Both the position numbers and the translations under genes were made by a program. Below, one piece after another: positions 7,828 through 16,035 of a stretch of DNA of 64,000 bases (positions are counted from its first letter, which is position 1; each line of letters opens with the position of its first letter). The notes under the pieces are model-generated. The model saw nothing but the letters and a program-made list of their open reading frames with translations. It made no database searches and had not been told where the DNA came from. This stretch comes from CAYGZL01 sp964354345 (GTDB taxonomy: Bacteria; Chloroflexota; Anaerolineae; Anaerolineales; UBA4823). The DNA lies in NCBI GenBank assembly GCA_964354345.1, contig CAYGZL010000032.1, positions 62,001 to 126,000 of the forward strand, read 5' to 3'.

Positions 7828-9354
7828 ATGGAGAAGAAATCAATATCGAGGCGAGATTTCGTTAAAATGGCCGGAATTGCCACCAGTGCAACCATTCTGG
7901 CGGCTTGCGCTACACCGACGCCAAAAGTAGAAATCGTCAAGGAAACCGTTCCTGTGACGGTTAAGGAAACTGTTCCAGTAACGGTTAAAGAAACCGTTGA
8001 GACGACTAAGATAATCCCACAAGTGGTTACAGCCACACCACTCCCAACAAAACCCCCTGCGCCCGTTGTTCTTGACGTTTGGTTTAACACGAACATTCCT
8101 GATATCAACAAGGAATGGACATCCGATCCCAACAACGAGGAGTTCAAACTTCAATGGTACTTCGGAGGCCTGGGGCGCGCCTTGTTCCTCCCCTGGCTGG
8201 CGAAGCACCCCGGTGTGTCTATGAAGATCACCTCTCACAGTTGGGACTGGGACTTGCGCCAGAACCAGCTCATGGCTGCCGCGGCTGGTCTCTTCCCAGA
8301 CACCACCTACGGTGAAGCCTATGTGAATGAGTTTGTGCAATTGGGTATGTTCAACCCGCTCAGCGACAAGGTCGTAGCGCTCTTCCCCGAAGGCACGACC
8401 GATGGCGCCAGGGTTGCCGGAAAGACCTATGGGCTTCCGAAATCCTCGGGGGCAGATGTACTGTTCATCAACCTGACGATGTGGGAAAAAGCCGGTCTCG
8501 ACCGAAATAAGCTTCCGACCACCTGGGCAGAGCTGGTGGCAGGCTGCCAGGCGATCTCGAAGATCAACAAAAGCGATAAATATGGCAACACTTGCTTCTA
8601 CACCTACGGCCCGGGAGGTGATAGCTACGGTCAGGCCATGCGCATCCTGCATTGGTTCAACCAGAATGGCTGCCCACTGGGCGATAATGTAGGCGTCCCA
8701 TCCGCTAATGTCGCGAAAGCAGCCGAAACCTGGCTCTTCCACAACGAATTAATGTGGAGTTCGACAGAGAACCTGATCCTGCAGGCCGAGAGCGAGGCCG
8801 GGTCAGGCAAGCTGTTTAACGATGGCGTGATAGCCGTCAAGCCAGGATGGAACAACGATGCCACCTCGGTGGGCGAGGGCAACGTTGATGCAACAGCCAT
8901 CCAGTTCCCGATTCCACCGGGAGGTAAGCCCGCCACGATCGTGATCGGCAATGATATGCACTCCCCTCTGAAGGGCGGCAAGAATCCCGACATGGCGATT
9001 ACGCTCATCGAGGAAACCGTCACCCAAGAGGAAGCACAGTACTTCCTGTGCAACAACTGTGGCATCTGGATCCCAGCGTTGAAATCGTTGCTGGAGAAGG
9101 CCGACACGTTCGACAAGCTGGCCGGCTACAAGACGCCAATTGCCCAAAACATCGTACGCGTCACAATGAAGACCCTGCTGACCGGCAACTGCGGTGCGCT
9201 GCCTGGCTGGCCTAAGAACGGCTCCCGCATCTGGACCGCCTGGAACGATATGTATGGGCGGATCTGGAAAGGCAAGATGAAAGTCGAAGAGATCCAGAAA
9301 GAGCTGGATACGCTGCAAGCCTCCCTCGTGAGTCTGGTTGCGAAATCCGGATAA
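7828..9354 (+). CDS. Sugar ABC transporter substrate-binding lipoprotein
   Basis: Extracellular solute-binding protein (family 1) of 508 residues. The N-terminus carries a twin-arginine signal (SRRDFVK, residues 7-13) that ends in a lipobox with Cys27 (LAAC), so it is probably exported folded and lipid-anchored. A linker with three copies of an 8-residue unit (VKETVPVT-like, residues 37-60) tethers the binding domain. The domain has the look of carbohydrate-binding proteins, with many aromatic residues and a GGKNPDMAITLIEE-type C-terminal segment. ATG 7828 has AAGGAG at 7814-7819; an upstream GTG at 7819 overlaps that site and is less likely. Two permease genes follow; the ATPase is not local. 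Confidence 0.9.
   Translation: MEKKSISRRDFVKMAGIATSATILAACATPTPKVEIVKETVPVTVKETVPVTVKETVETTKIIPQVVTATPLPTKPPAPVVLDVWFNTNIPDINKEWTSDPNNEEFKLQWYFGGLGRALFLPWLAKHPGVSMKITSHSWDWDLRQNQLMAAAAGLFPDTTYGEAYVNEFVQLGMFNPLSDKVVALFPEGTTDGARVAGKTYGLPKSSGADVLFINLTMWEKAGLDRNKLPTTWAELVAGCQAISKINKSDKYGNTCFYTYGPGGDSYGQAMRILHWFNQNGCPLGDNVGVPSANVAKAAETWLFHNELMWSSTENLILQAESEAGSGKLFNDGVIAVKPGWNNDATSVGEGNVDATAIQFPIPPGGKPATIVIGNDMHSPLKGGKNPDMAITLIEETVTQEEAQYFLCNNCGIWIPALKSLLEKADTFDKLAGYKTPIAQNIVRVTMKTLLTGNCGALPGWPKNGSRIWTAWNDMYGRIWKGKMKVEEIQKELDTLQASLVSLVAKSG
7936..8007 (+). repeat. Three 24-bp tandem repeats in the lipoprotein linker
   Basis: Units at 7936-7959, 7960-7983 and 7984-8007 each encode a VKETVPVT-like octapeptide; the third is degenerate. 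They make up the linker between lipobox and binding domain. Confidence 0.75.
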
Positions 9355-9409
9355 GCTGTTAATGCATTACAGATCCGGTTAATGCTCTTGATTATTTAAG
9401 CAGCCAAAT

Positions 9410-9439
9410 GGGGAAAAGAGTCTTTCAGCTCTTTTCCCC
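9410..9439 (+). terminator. Strong hairpin after the binding-protein gene
   Basis: GGGGAAAAGAG (9410-9420) pairs perfectly with CTCTTTTCCCC (9429-9439) around an 8-nt loop. No T-run follows, so it more likely protects the abundant binding-protein mRNA from 3' decay, or gives partial termination, than acting as a full terminator. Confidence 0.6.
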
Positions 9440-9507
9440 CATGCCTTTGCGAAAAGCTGGGCAGGCTAACAGATATGCACCCTGGTTCTTGATAAAGTAA
9501 ATCCAAA

Positions 9508-9546
9508 TTCAAAGTGAGTGAGCCCAGAGCACTCACTCACTTTGAA
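9508..9546. repeat. Perfect 15-bp inverted repeat before the MalF-type permease
   Basis: The arms at 9508-9522 and 9532-9546 (core AAAGTGAGTGAG / CTCACTCACTTT) are perfectly complementary with a 9-nt loop. It covers a possible GTG start at 9514, which argues for the ATG at 9571 as the real permease start. It may be an RNA hairpin that tunes permease expression relative to the binding protein, or a DNA operator. Confidence 0.6.
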
Positions 9547-9570
9547 CTGGTAGATAGTTGGAGCACACTC

Positions 9571-10494
9571 ATGGAAGCTAAATTGCCGTGGTATGAAAGA
9601 CTCCGGCGTTGGTACCGCCACCATCGCGACCCAGTTGTGGCCTGGACTTTCCTGACGCCCATGGTAATTTATTTCTTGGTCATGACATTAGTGCCACTGG
9701 GTTTTTTGGTTGGCATGAGTCTGATGAGATGGAATATTATCGAACCGCCCCAGTGGGCAGGCTTAAAAAATATCGCCAAGGTATTTTCGAATTTCGATAA
9801 TTGGTTCTATCTAAAAGTTATCGGTCGGACATTCCTGTACGCAGTGTCAATTCTATCGCTCAATATCGTGGGCGGTTTCTTCGTCGCCCTGATCATGAAC
9901 CAGAGCATCAAAGGGAAAGGTTTCTTCCGCACCATGTGGTACCTGCCGTCCGTCTTCTCCGGAGCCGTGGTGGCCTTGCTGCTTGCCATCTACTTTGCGG
10001 GTTCATCGGTGGGAGTGGTTAATATGGTGTTGGGAAAATTCGGGGTGCAACCTGTGGATTGGTTGCGCGACCCCTTCTGGACGCCCATAATCACCGTACT
10101 CTTTTCAGTCTGGCAGGGGATTGGCTTTACGGTCATCTTCTTCCTGGCCGGTTTACAGAATATCGATGAGAATCTATACGACGCTGCCCGTATAGATGGC
10201 GCTAATGAGGGCCAACTTTTACGATACATCACCATTCCTCAAATGACCCCCGTGCTTCTCTTTATTTCAGTAACTGGAATCATTGGATCGATGCAGATGT
10301 GGGAGGTGCCGAAACTTATGTCGGCCGGCGGTCCGAACTACATGACCTATACCCTGGTCTACAGCATCCAGCAAGATTCTTTCGCAGCCTTGGACATGGG
10401 GATGGGAACCGCCCAATCGTTGGTATTATTCCTCCTGCTGTTAGTTTTCATCGGGTGGCAGTTGAACAATTACCGTAAAGCATACCAGGCCTGA
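9571..10494 (+). CDS. Sugar ABC transporter permease, MalF/UgpA type
   Basis: 307 residues with six predicted membrane helices and the ATPase-contacting EAA loop (YDAARIDGANEGQLLRYITI). It would form the translocation channel together with a MalG-type subunit. ATG 9571 is preferred because GGAG at 9560-9563 lies 7 nt upstream; an in-frame GTG at 9514 sits inside a 39-nt inverted repeat and has no ribosome site. The N-terminus before helix 1 is basic (ERLRRWYRHHRDP), consistent with a cytoplasmic start. The MalG-type gene follows 15 nt later. Confidence 0.9.
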   Translation: MEAKLPWYERLRRWYRHHRDPVVAWTFLTPMVIYFLVMTLVPLGFLVGMSLMRWNIIEPPQWAGLKNIAKVFSNFDNWFYLKVIGRTFLYAVSILSLNIVGGFFVALIMNQSIKGKGFFRTMWYLPSVFSGAVVALLLAIYFAGSSVGVVNMVLGKFGVQPVDWLRDPFWTPIITVLFSVWQGIGFTVIFFLAGLQNIDENLYDAARIDGANEGQLLRYITIPQMTPVLLFISVTGIIGSMQMWEVPKLMSAGGPNYMTYTLVYSIQQDSFAALDMGMGTAQSLVLFLLLLVFIGWQLNNYRKAYQA

Positions 10495-10509
10495 AATGGG
10501 AGCCCGAAT

Positions 10510-11400
10510 ATGAAAAGACGACGGTTGATAGTCAAAATTCTCAGCTACATCTTTCTCGGCGTCTCGAGTTTCATCATGATTTACCCGGTGCTGTTCATGG
10601 CGATGGGCGCCTTTACTACCAGAAATCAATTCCTGGAAGCCGTCTTTCTGCCCATCCCGGACACACTCAATATCGAATTGTTTAAGGCCTATTTAGCCGT
10701 CGGTCTTGGGAGAGCCTACGTGGTGACGCTTTATCGAGTGGCATTTTACACGATCGTTACCTTAATTGTCGGATTGATTGGCGGTTACATTTTCTCGAAG
10801 CTACACTTTCCAGGCAAGAATCGAGTGTTTTTGCTGTTCCTCTCTGGAATGGTCATGCCGGGCATCCTGATGCTGGTGCCGATGTACCTGATGATGGCCT
10901 GGTTCCCCTTTGCCGGCGGAAATAATTATTATGGACAGGGGGGGCAAGGGTTCGTTCAGCAATGGCCGGTGCTCTTCATCTTCGGTTGGGTGCCGGTCTT
11001 TGCAATATTTTTGCTCAAACAGAGCTTCGATATGCTGCCAACCGAATACGAAGACGCCGCCAAGATGGATGGGGCGGGCATGTTCACGATTATTTTCCGT
11101 GTCTATGGGCCGCTGCTCAAGCCGCCGATTGTCGCTCTGATCATTGTCAGTTTCCTGGGAACATGGAACGATTACCTATGGCCCAGCATGACGATCAGCG
11201 GCAATGCGGATTGGCAACCGATCGCCTATCGAATTCAATATGTCTTCACTTCACTTACCAAATGGTCACCGGCTGGCACGACAGATTATCCCTCCCTCAT
11301 GGTGCGTACCTTCATGGCTACCTGGCCACCGGCAGCGGTCTATTTCCTGCTGCAGCGCTACTTCGTGCAAGGGCTGGTGGCCAGTGGTTTGAAAGGTTGA
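10510..11400 (+). CDS. Sugar ABC transporter permease, MalG/UgpE type (copy 1)
   Basis: 296 residues, six membrane helices and the EAA loop EYEDAAKMDGAGMFTIIF. The basic start MKRRRLIVKIL leads into helix 1. GGGAG at 10499-10503 serves as ribosome site. It is the second channel subunit of the importer. A hairpin with a T-run at 11427-11465 follows, apparently ending the main transcript. A second, very similar gene lies beyond it, so this is one of a tandem duplicate pair. Confidence 0.9.
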   Translation: MKRRRLIVKILSYIFLGVSSFIMIYPVLFMAMGAFTTRNQFLEAVFLPIPDTLNIELFKAYLAVGLGRAYVVTLYRVAFYTIVTLIVGLIGGYIFSKLHFPGKNRVFLLFLSGMVMPGILMLVPMYLMMAWFPFAGGNNYYGQGGQGFVQQWPVLFIFGWVPVFAIFLLKQSFDMLPTEYEDAAKMDGAGMFTIIFRVYGPLLKPPIVALIIVSFLGTWNDYLWPSMTISGNADWQPIAYRIQYVFTSLTKWSPAGTTDYPSLMVRTFMATWPPAAVYFLLQRYFVQGLVASGLKG

Positions 11401-11426
11401 TCCAGTAGATCTAGAAAGAAATTAAT

Positions 11427-11465
11427 AAGCTGTGCGGGCTGCATGAAAGACGCACAGCTTTTTGA
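11427..11465 (+). terminator. Intrinsic terminator between the two MalG-type genes
   Basis: AAGCTGTGCG (11427-11436) pairs with CGCACAGCTT (11451-11460) and is followed by further T residues (five in a row in all). It lies only 9 nt before the start codon of the second permease copy. Confidence 0.7.
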
Positions 11466-11473
11466 TAAAAAAA

Positions 11474-12355
11474 ATGAAAAGACGTCAATTGACAATTAAG
11501 ATCCTCTGTTATCTTTTTCTGGGCATCTCAAGCTTTATCATGATCTACCCGGTGCTGTTTATGGCACTGGGCTCCTTTACCACTCCCGATCGTTTCCTGG
11601 AAACCTATATTCTACCTATCCCGAATACGGTGAATCTTGATTTGTTTCGAAGGGGATTCGAGGCTGTTTGGGATAGTTATGTAATTACATTTATCCGGGT
11701 AGCTTTTTATGTAACGATAAATGTGTTGGTGGGTATTATTGGCGGTTACATTTTTTCGAAGCTGCGTTTCCCAGGTAAGAATCGGTTATTTATGGTGTTC
11801 CTGTCTGGCATGGTCATGCCCTCGATCCTGATGATCGTGCCGATGTATTTGATGATGGCCTGGTTTCCCTTTGCAGGGGGAAATCACATTTTTTTCGGTG
11901 GGCATGGATTCATCGACGACTGGCCAGTTCTGTTTATTTATGGATGGGTACCGCCCTTTGCAATTTTTCTGCTTAAACAAGCCTTTGATATGTTACCTAA
12001 AGAATACGAAGACGCTGCCAAAATGGATGGGGCAGGCTTCTTCACGATAATTTTCCGAGTTTACGGGCCTATGCTCAAACCAACTATTGTCGCCCTGATC
12101 ATTATTACCTTCTTGAATATCTGGAACGATTACCTTTGGCCCAGCCTGACGATTTCCAGCGATCCGCATTATTATCCAATCAGCTTTAAAATTCAAGGAG
12201 TCAGCCTTCAGCGAGTATGGTCAGCTGCCGCGCATAGCGATTATCCAGCCCTGATGGTCCGCTACTTTATGGCCACCTGGCCGCCAGCGCTGGTGTATTT
12301 CCTGTTGCAGCGTTACTTTGTGCAGGGCATGGTGGCCAGTGGGTTAAAAGGTTAA
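11474..12355 (+). CDS. Sugar ABC transporter permease, MalG/UgpE type (copy 2)
   Basis: 293 residues and clearly a paralogue of the preceding permease along its whole length: MKRRQLTIKIL start, SSFIMIYPVLFMA, GGYIFSKLRFPGKNR, MYLMMAWFPFAGGN, the EAA loop EYEDAAKMDGAGFFTIIF and the ending FVQGMVASGLKG. The most divergent part is the periplasmic segment around residues 45-75 and 200-235. ATG 11474 aligns with the start of copy 1. It has no ribosome site and lies just past a terminator, so expression would need read-through or a separate signal. It may give the MalF partner a different substrate profile, or be a recent duplication still in drift. Confidence 0.88.
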   Translation: MKRRQLTIKILCYLFLGISSFIMIYPVLFMALGSFTTPDRFLETYILPIPNTVNLDLFRRGFEAVWDSYVITFIRVAFYVTINVLVGIIGGYIFSKLRFPGKNRLFMVFLSGMVMPSILMIVPMYLMMAWFPFAGGNHIFFGGHGFIDDWPVLFIYGWVPPFAIFLLKQAFDMLPKEYEDAAKMDGAGFFTIIFRVYGPMLKPTIVALIIITFLNIWNDYLWPSLTISSDPHYYPISFKIQGVSLQRVWSAAAHSDYPALMVRYFMATWPPALVYFLLQRYFVQGMVASGLKG

Positions 12356-12362
12356 GTTTTAT

Positions 12363-14201
12363 TTAAAGCTTGAGCTTAAGCAAAGAACCGCCTAGAAGAA
12401 GCGCAAAGGCGATAGAATCATCCGCAAACGAAGACGCCAGCGACAGGGCGACGACGCGATCATTTCCAAAATCATAGATAACCGACCAGGTACGACCTTC
12501 ATCCACGGATTGGTACAGGCTCTTTCCAGTGCAAGCATACAGGATAAGCGTTCGAACTTTTTGAAAGCCGGTTAGGGTCACAATTTCTTCGTTCTGACCT
12601 GGTTCAACCTGGATACTCACATGGGACTTAGATCCCGACCTGCGAGAACTGAATTTCCACACCTGTCCACTCAGGCTGGCATACCACGGTCGGTCGGCGG
12701 TAGGCTCAGCGGGAATGTAGATCGCCACAAACGGCGCATCCCCGGCAGGAAGGCGGAACGCTTCTGACATTTCACCAGGTCGGCCCTGCCAAAAACTAAG
12801 CGTCTCCCCAATCCCTTCCAGGTAAGCCACATAGAAATATGCTTTATCCGTCACAGCCAAATCCAGGATCTTTCCCCCCTTTTCCCAGGGTCCGGGTAGT
12901 TGCTGCCATGATTCGTGCTGATCTTTGCGATAAATAATACCTTGATGAGGAAAGCCAACAGTCAGGATTTGACCACTGCGGGACATCCGAACCGCCTCCG
13001 CAATACCTTCCTTATATAATTCCCAGGTATTTCCTAAATCCTGACTACACCAGATGCCTTGAGACGTTGTCAGGAGCACCTCCTGCAGGTTTCCGCCTGG
13101 AGATAAAAATGCCAGATCATTGAACGTTTCACCTGGCAATGATTCGCTGACACAATCCCATGTTGTTCCTCCATCCGTGGTACGCCATAGGCCTATTGGA
13201 AGTTCGATGAAAAATGCCACACCATCTTCGGTATACCGGGGTGAAAAAATCGCTTTGATAAATGAGCGCGCAGACAGGCTCCGAACAGGCAACCAGCGTA
13301 ATTCGCCCGCTTTTATCCAGATCCCTTGTTCAACCCATCCCGCAATTTTCATATCCCCAGAGGCTGCCAGACTGAGGGCGTTCGGTATATCAACCAGGCA
13401 GATCCAGGTCTCGCCTTGATCGTATGACTGATACAAGCCGGCATTGGTCGCGGCGAGTAACCCGCCATCAGGCGTGAAAAGGAGGTTATTCACACTGGTC
13501 GCTGAAAACGCCAATCTCTGCCAGCTCTTTCCCCGGTCAGTGGAGCGGAGCAATCCCTGTTGCTCAGTCCCGGCATAAAGTGTCTGATCAGAGACAAATT
13601 CCGGTGAAACTGCCAAAGAAAGCACTGGAGGCGCATCCACTGGGAACGACAGTTCTTTCCAGGCACGGGCGTGATTATAGCTGTAATATAAAGCGGTATC
13701 GCTTCCGACAAACGCCATTCCATCCTGGAGAAAGTCAGGAGAAAATGCTAACGAGTAAACTGCCTGATCTAACAAACCGAAATTTCGACTTTCCCAGCGT
13801 TCTCCATGCGAGTCTGAATAAAGGATGCCATCTTCCAAAGTTCCTGCCAGCAAGATGCCATCATGAGTTGCCTGGGGTGAATAACTGAGCGCCAGAATTA
13901 CAGAACCTGTCAGGGGTACTTGGGCTGCCTGCCAATATTCACCCAGGTCTTTTGAAAAATAAATTCCATTCACTGTACCTGCAAACAGCGTGTGATCTTT
14001 GAAAAATGAAGGAGAAACTACCAAAGAGAGAATATTAATCGGCGCATTTGGAAGTCGCTCCCAATGGTGGCAATCTCTCGAGCGATAAAGGCCTACGCCT
14101 GTACCCGCAAATCCAAGCCCCTGGGCATAGGCCAGCGCCGAGACTGTGCCACCCTCAGGCCCAGATATCCTGGACACTAAATTGGATTGATATTTACTCA
14201 T
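12363..14201 (-). CDS. BNR/Asp-box beta-propeller protein
   Basis: 612 residues built of repeated Asp-box turns (S-x-D-x-G-x-T-W type): SKDLGEYW, SDSHGERW, STDRGKSW, SYDQGETW, TTDGGTTW, SQDLGNTW and SVDEGRTW, plus two degenerate ones, each followed by a hydrophobic strand. This is a sialidase/YCF48-like propeller scaffold of one or two propellers. No signal peptide, lipobox or membrane helix is visible, so it is probably cytoplasmic, which is unusual for such a protein. No sialidase catalytic pattern is apparent. It starts 25 nt after the stop of a chaperonin-like gene on the same strand, implying one transcript and perhaps a shared assembly. Confidence 0.75.
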   Translation of the reverse strand: MSKYQSNLVSRISGPEGGTVSALAYAQGLGFAGTGVGLYRSRDCHHWERLPNAPINILSLVVSPSFFKDHTLFAGTVNGIYFSKDLGEYWQAAQVPLTGSVILALSYSPQATHDGILLAGTLEDGILYSDSHGERWESRNFGLLDQAVYSLAFSPDFLQDGMAFVGSDTALYYSYNHARAWKELSFPVDAPPVLSLAVSPEFVSDQTLYAGTEQQGLLRSTDRGKSWQRLAFSATSVNNLLFTPDGGLLAATNAGLYQSYDQGETWICLVDIPNALSLAASGDMKIAGWVEQGIWIKAGELRWLPVRSLSARSFIKAIFSPRYTEDGVAFFIELPIGLWRTTDGGTTWDCVSESLPGETFNDLAFLSPGGNLQEVLLTTSQGIWCSQDLGNTWELYKEGIAEAVRMSRSGQILTVGFPHQGIIYRKDQHESWQQLPGPWEKGGKILDLAVTDKAYFYVAYLEGIGETLSFWQGRPGEMSEAFRLPAGDAPFVAIYIPAEPTADRPWYASLSGQVWKFSSRRSGSKSHVSIQVEPGQNEEIVTLTGFQKVRTLILYACTGKSLYQSVDEGRTWSVIYDFGNDRVVALSLASSFADDSIAFALLLGGSLLKLKL

Positions 14202-14226
14202 CTTGAAAATGCATCCGTTGCGGATA

Positions 14227-15906
14227 TTACGGTTCGATCGTCTCTTTCGGCTTCTTATGATGGATGATCACATCCGTTGTTAAAGCCATCGCCGCGCCAC
14301 TGACCGCCACTTCCAGTGCTTTTTCGAGAACGCGCACCGAGTCTAAAATACCTCGTTCTCGCAGATCAACAATTTGCTCTGAGCGAGCATCAAAACCATA
14401 CCCCGACGGCGACGATCCAACATGATCCAGGACAACATCCGCCGAATATCCTGCATTATTCGCAATCACGCGCATAGGTTCTTCAAGCGCACGCGCCAGG
14501 ATGCGGTAAGCCAGTGCCTCATCCTCATGATCAAATGGTAAATCAACGAGTACTGACTGGCACTGCAACAACGCTGCTCCACCACCCGGAACCACACCTT
14601 CGAGGAGAGCATTGCGCAGACCGGATACAGCCCGTTCAGCAAATTCCTTACGCGTCTCACTCTCTGTTTCGGTAAAGCCCCCGATGCGCAATATAGCTGT
14701 GCCGCCAGAAAGGCGTCCAATCCGCATCTGGAGTTGCTTCTTCTCCGACTCTAACTCAGCTTGCTGAAGTTGCCCGCGCACCTCAATTATTCGCTGCCGG
14801 ATCCTACGTTGGTCGCCCTTCCCACCATAGACGCCAAACTGACTTTCTGTCGCCCATGCACGCCGGGCATACCCCAGGTCCTCGATTTTAAAATCAGTAA
14901 AGTCAGTCTCGGCTGCTTTAAAAATTGGTCTACCGCCCGTAAGGATGGCGATGTCTTCAATTGCGGCGACGCGATCCATTTCCAAAAAGCGCGGGATACG
15001 AACTGCCATTGTCTCGACTGTCTTTGCCAGGTTGTTTTGTACCAACAAGCCAATCGCACCGTCTGAAATTTCAGGTGTGATAATGACTACTTTTTTTACC
15101 CCGGCCTTGAGACAGCGTTCGAGCACCGGGATCAACAGAGCAGGTTCCGTGATAGCCACATCGCTAATCAGAAGCGCGGCATCTTCAAACACGACACTCT
15201 TCTCAGATGGATCCGTAATAAAAAGACGTGAAAACCAACCACTCAGATGCCAATAGGTGCCCTCGACATATTCCCGTTCCAGTCCCCGGCGATTTCCCTT
15301 TTCAACCACTATCAACCCATCCGATCCAACGATATCAAAGATTTCGCCCAACATCTCCGCCAGATCTCGATCTCCCTGGCACATCCCTTGGGCAACCAGG
15401 CTGATAATATCCTTGCCGATAAGGGGAATAGCCTGACTCCGCAGCGCCTGTCGGACTGCCCGAAGGCCTTTTTCAAGACCTGTACGCAGCAGCATGGCGT
15501 TGCAGCCGTACTCAGTGATTACTCGTACCCCTTCATTGAATATCGTTTGGTACATCACCCCCATCGTTGTAGTTCCATCACCAACCTCCTCGTGCATATT
15601 CCAGAGCGCGTGGCGGAAAAGCATCAAGCCAACATCGCAGCCGCGTGGTTTAACCTGGATTATTCTACGTGCGATTGTCGCCCCGTCATCCAGAAATTCC
15701 GGGGCTTCGTCGCGCTTTACCCGCTCAAAAACCACCAGGCGCGGCAGCGGGCCAAGCGTAGGGCGGATTGCTTCACCAAGTAGATTGATTCCTTTTTGTA
15801 AATCTTGATATGTCCGGGGTTGTACAACCACTGCGGCTTTCCGAGGAACCGGAAATGATTGTTTGGGTTTATAGCCGGGAACACCTGGAAGGTTAGGTAA
15901 GGTCAT
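14227..15906 (-). CDS. Divergent GroEL-like (group I) chaperonin paralogue
   Basis: 559 residues that align end to end with Cpn60. Equatorial-domain motifs are kept: LGPLPR (for LGPKGR), DDGATIA with Asp74 in the place of GroEL Asp52, GDGTTT at 109-114 (Asp110 for Asp87), and LEGVVPGGGAAL. However, the aligned position of the catalytic GroEL Asp398 (EDALHATR) is Arg425 (ERAVSGLR). The C-terminal Gly-Gly-Met tail is missing and the ending is IIHHKKPKETIEP. No groES is adjacent and no CIRCE element is seen upstream. I infer a specialised chaperonin with weak or no ATP hydrolysis, perhaps a scaffold. The beta-propeller gene follows in the same operon. Confidence 0.85.
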   Translation of the reverse strand: MTLPNLPGVPGYKPKQSFPVPRKAAVVVQPRTYQDLQKGINLLGEAIRPTLGPLPRLVVFERVKRDEAPEFLDDGATIARRIIQVKPRGCDVGLMLFRHALWNMHEEVGDGTTTMGVMYQTIFNEGVRVITEYGCNAMLLRTGLEKGLRAVRQALRSQAIPLIGKDIISLVAQGMCQGDRDLAEMLGEIFDIVGSDGLIVVEKGNRRGLEREYVEGTYWHLSGWFSRLFITDPSEKSVVFEDAALLISDVAITEPALLIPVLERCLKAGVKKVVIITPEISDGAIGLLVQNNLAKTVETMAVRIPRFLEMDRVAAIEDIAILTGGRPIFKAAETDFTDFKIEDLGYARRAWATESQFGVYGGKGDQRRIRQRIIEVRGQLQQAELESEKKQLQMRIGRLSGGTAILRIGGFTETESETRKEFAERAVSGLRNALLEGVVPGGGAALLQCQSVLVDLPFDHEDEALAYRILARALEEPMRVIANNAGYSADVVLDHVGSSPSGYGFDARSEQIVDLRERGILDSVRVLEKALEVAVSGAAMALTTDVIIHHKKPKETIEP

Positions 15907-15953
15907 TTTTTACTCTCTACGATGATATTTAATGCCGGGCTTACAATGAATTG

Positions 15954-15982
15954 ATTTTACCCAATAAAGCACAGTCTGTCGA
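15954..15982 (-). promoter_or_regulatory. Promoter of the chaperonin-propeller operon
   Basis: On the minus strand TCGACA (15982-15977) and TAAAAT (15959-15954) are 17 nt apart, one mismatch from TTGACA. It leaves a leader of about 40 nt. No CIRCE inverted repeat is present, so heat-shock control by HrcA is unlikely. Confidence 0.5.
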
Positions 15983-15991
15983 TAAGAGAGA

Positions 15992-16020
15992 TTGGTTGCC
16001 TGACTCATCTCAGATATAAT
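15992..16020 (+). promoter_or_regulatory. Promoter of the lipoprotein-glycosidase operon
   Basis: TTGGTT (15992-15997), a 17-nt spacer and a consensus TATAAT (16015-16020) precede ATG 16036. GGAGG at 16027-16031 is the ribosome site. It runs divergently from the chaperonin promoter, about 10 nt away. Confidence 0.6.
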
Positions 16021-16035
16021 ACTTCTGGAGGTGTT

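Noticed and set aside
7936..8007. Three tandem 24-bp repeats considered as a CRISPR-like or regulatory array
   Set aside because: They are contiguous, in frame, and encode the octapeptide linker behind a lipobox; no spacers exist.
15247..15783. Open frame of 178 codons on the plus strand
   Set aside because: It lies wholly antisense to the chaperonin-like gene, whose protein is clearly homologous to Cpn60.
15907..16035. CIRCE/HrcA heat-shock element before the chaperonin gene
   Set aside because: No TTAGCACTC-N9-GAGTGCTAA-like repeat is present; only an ordinary promoter is seen.
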